Assembly: GCA_028823075.1 (NCBI GenBank) | Contig: JAPKCE010000008.1 | Span: 1 to 16,703 of the forward strand | DNA: 16,703 nt | Direction: 5' to 3' | Source: Myxococcota bacterium | GTDB taxonomy: Bacteria > Myxococcota > UBA4151 | Part shown: piece after piece, positions 15,371-16,703 of the stretch | Numbering within the stretch: the first letter of the stretch is position 1 | Layout of the letters: every line of letters begins with the position of its first letter | Program-made: the position numbers and the translations under genes | Notes under the pieces: model-generated | What the model was told of the DNA's origin: nothing | What the model saw: the letters and a program-made list of their open reading frames with translations, nothing else | Database searches by the model: none

Positions 15371-16703
15371 TTGCGCCGTATCAGTGTCCTTGTCGTCATC
15401 GTTATCGGAGTCCTCTTTTGGGGGACCCAAACCCTAGACGCGCTGCGCCTGGGCGATGAACTGGTTCGTGAGGCTAACGCCGAAAGGCTTGCATTAGTCG
15501 GTAACTTACAGCGCTTTGAACGGAGCTTGGACGATCTTGACGACAAGGTCGAACTGACTCTGAGCAACGTTAACACGGCTGCCCAAACGCGGCTTTTCGT
15601 TGAACTTCAGGACCTTCGGACAGCCCTATGGACGCGGCTCGACCCGCTAAAGCCACGTATCGCCAAAGACCCGCTTCGACTCGAAGGCGTCGAGGTGCAA
15701 CTTGAAGGCCTCGGTGAACAGATCGGCAGCTTGATCAAAACCTTCAACAAAGAAGGACAATCGGCAGCGCTGGGTCTACGCTCGAGAGATTGGTTGCCGG
15801 AGGTCCAAGGGGTCCGCGTCAGCTTTCGCCAGCTCACCGACACCCTGCATAAAGAGGTCGAAGCCGACTGGCAGGCGACGAGGATGGGTCAAGACCAAGC
15901 CCTACAGCAATTAATTTTGGGCAGCGCATTAATCACCGCGTTTGCCTTAATGTGGGTTGGTTTTCTGCTCACCCGAAGCCGTGGGCGCCAGAGTGATATC
16001 ATCGCTGAAATCGATCGCTTGAGCCATGCGCTGAACTGTGAGGCAGGAGAAGGTAAGGCCGAAAATCGACTTGCTACGCTGTTGAAAACACTAAAAAATG
16101 CACCTGTCGGCTCGCGCTTTTTAAACCGCCTGCTCACATCCAGTAGTCTGCCTTGCGCTCTTCTTATTGAAGGCAAAATTCATGCCCTCAGCGGGCAATT
16201 GGATGATTTGATCGGCCCTAAGGCGCGCACTGCGCAATTTGCCCAAGTCGTTGCCGCTTTCGCCGGTGTCGACGAGTATGAGGTCAGCGACGCCGTCGCT
16301 AAAGCCTCAGGCGACTGGAAGGTGCTACAAAAGCGAGGAAACGGAGACAGCGCCGTGGAACTGAAAGTTCATGCGCTAACCGCCAGCCCTCTTCGCTATG
16401 TTGAATTGCGCGACCGCAGCGCCGAACTCGCCGCTAAAAACGCGTCCGCTTTTGTCCAAGAGTTCGCTGACGTTCACCTTCTTTCAGCTACATTAGAAAT
16501 TGGGGGCATAGTGATCAGCGCCAACTCGGCGAGTTGCGCTTATCTTGATGCCAGCGAAACCGATCTGCAAATGGCGCATCTCACCGACTTTAATCTGGGT
16601 GTGGACATTGAACTGCTCAAGACCATCACCGGAGTGCTCGACAAAGAAGGCCTTTGGTGTGGCGAGGTCCCGATAGAATACGGCGGGAAACCCGGTCTTT
16701 TAC
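15371..16703 (+). CDS. Membrane-bound sensor protein with helical extracytoplasmic domain and PAS-like modules (3' end outside window)
   Basis: The frame from TTG (15371) is open for 444 codons to the window edge. The N-terminus MRRISVLVVIVIGVLFWGTQ is a signal-anchor helix; residues 25-178 are mostly charged amphipathic helix, as expected for a four-helix periplasmic sensor domain; LQQLILGSALITAFALMWVGFLLTR (about 179-202) is the second transmembrane helix, followed by basic residues. The cytoplasmic part seems to hold two weak PAS-like units: about 256-355 (CALLIEGKIHAL ... LRYVELRDRSAEL) and about 366 to the edge (LSATLEIGGIVISANSASCAYL). The output domain, perhaps a histidine kinase or a cyclic-di-GMP domain, lies beyond 16703. 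It has no ATG near its start, so start-restricted gene callers may miss its 5' end. It is divergent from the kinase-aat unit and may act in the same circuit. Confidence 0.8.
   Translation, partial: MRRISVLVVIVIGVLFWGTQTLDALRLGDELVREANAERLALVGNLQRFERSLDDLDDKVELTLSNVNTAAQTRLFVELQDLRTALWTRLDPLKPRIAKDPLRLEGVEVQLEGLGEQIGSLIKTFNKEGQSAALGLRSRDWLPEVQGVRVSFRQLTDTLHKEVEADWQATRMGQDQALQQLILGSALITAFALMWVGFLLTRSRGRQSDIIAEIDRLSHALNCEAGEGKAENRLATLLKTLKNAPVGSRFLNRLLTSSSLPCALLIEGKIHALSGQLDDLIGPKARTAQFAQVVAAFAGVDEYEVSDAVAKASGDWKVLQKRGNGDSAVELKVHALTASPLRYVELRDRSAELAAKNASAFVQEFADVHLLSATLEIGGIVISANSASCAYLDASETDLQMAHLTDFNLGVDIELLKTITGVLDKEGLWCGEVPIEYGGKPGLL

Noticed and set aside
15265..15576. 103-codon minus-strand open frame under the TTG sensor gene
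   Set aside because: It overlaps both the divergent region and the first transmembrane helix coding of the sensor; the composition is Ser/Arg-rich and typical of an antisense shadow.

Overview
The window reads as accessory-to-housekeeping chromosome of a Gram-negative deltaproteobacterial or myxobacterial-type organism (Myxococcota, possibly a Bradymonadales-like lineage). The evidence is a predicted lipoprotein with the four-cysteine 'CGDG...CDDGN...DGCN..C' repeat typical of that group, large hybrid histidine kinases, moderately high G+C, and frequent GTG/TTG starts with stop/start overlaps. No tRNA, rRNA, CRISPR array, insertion sequence or strong intrinsic terminator was seen. Genes are packed tightly and no gene-free stretch exceeds about 130 bases.

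Layout. At 1-339 (+) there is what looks like the last 18 codons of a NodU/CmcH-type carbamoyltransferase, then a 54-residue DUF5989 membrane protein. At 408-3446 (+) is a bifunctional proline dehydrogenase / P5C dehydrogenase (PutA). It converges, with a 15-base overlap, on a minus-strand group (7217 to 3432): a HIT (HinT-like) protein, a lipoprotein with a cysteine-rich repeat, a radical SAM protein coupled to it by a GTGA overlap, a 46-codon remnant of the galE 5' end, and a family-4-type glycosyltransferase that begins inside that remnant's last codons.

At 7297-9872 (+), divergent from the HIT gene, are clpS and clpA, overlapping by ATGA. They converge with an 8-base overlap on aat (minus). 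The three genes make up the recognition part of the bacterial Leu/Phe N-degron pathway: Aat attaches Leu/Phe to N-terminal Lys/Arg, ClpS captures the product, and ClpA unfolds it for ClpP (not in the window). Aat is the last gene of a minus-strand unit whose first two genes are a membrane GAF histidine kinase-receiver hybrid (15238-12956) and a REC-PAS-histidine kinase-REC-HPt hybrid (12956-10563). All junctions in this unit are stop/start overlaps (1 and 4 bases), so the kinases and the transferase are probably translated from one message.

Divergent from this unit, a TTG-started gene with an excellent Shine-Dalgarno sequence (15371 to the window edge) encodes a membrane sensor with a helical extracytoplasmic domain and two PAS-like modules, cut off by the end of the window. 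The right half is therefore a signalling locus physically joined to the N-degron machinery. The most notable observations are this coupling, the galE remnant fused upstream of the glycosyltransferase, and the hidden TTG gene, which forces re-annotation of the start of the neighbouring kinase.
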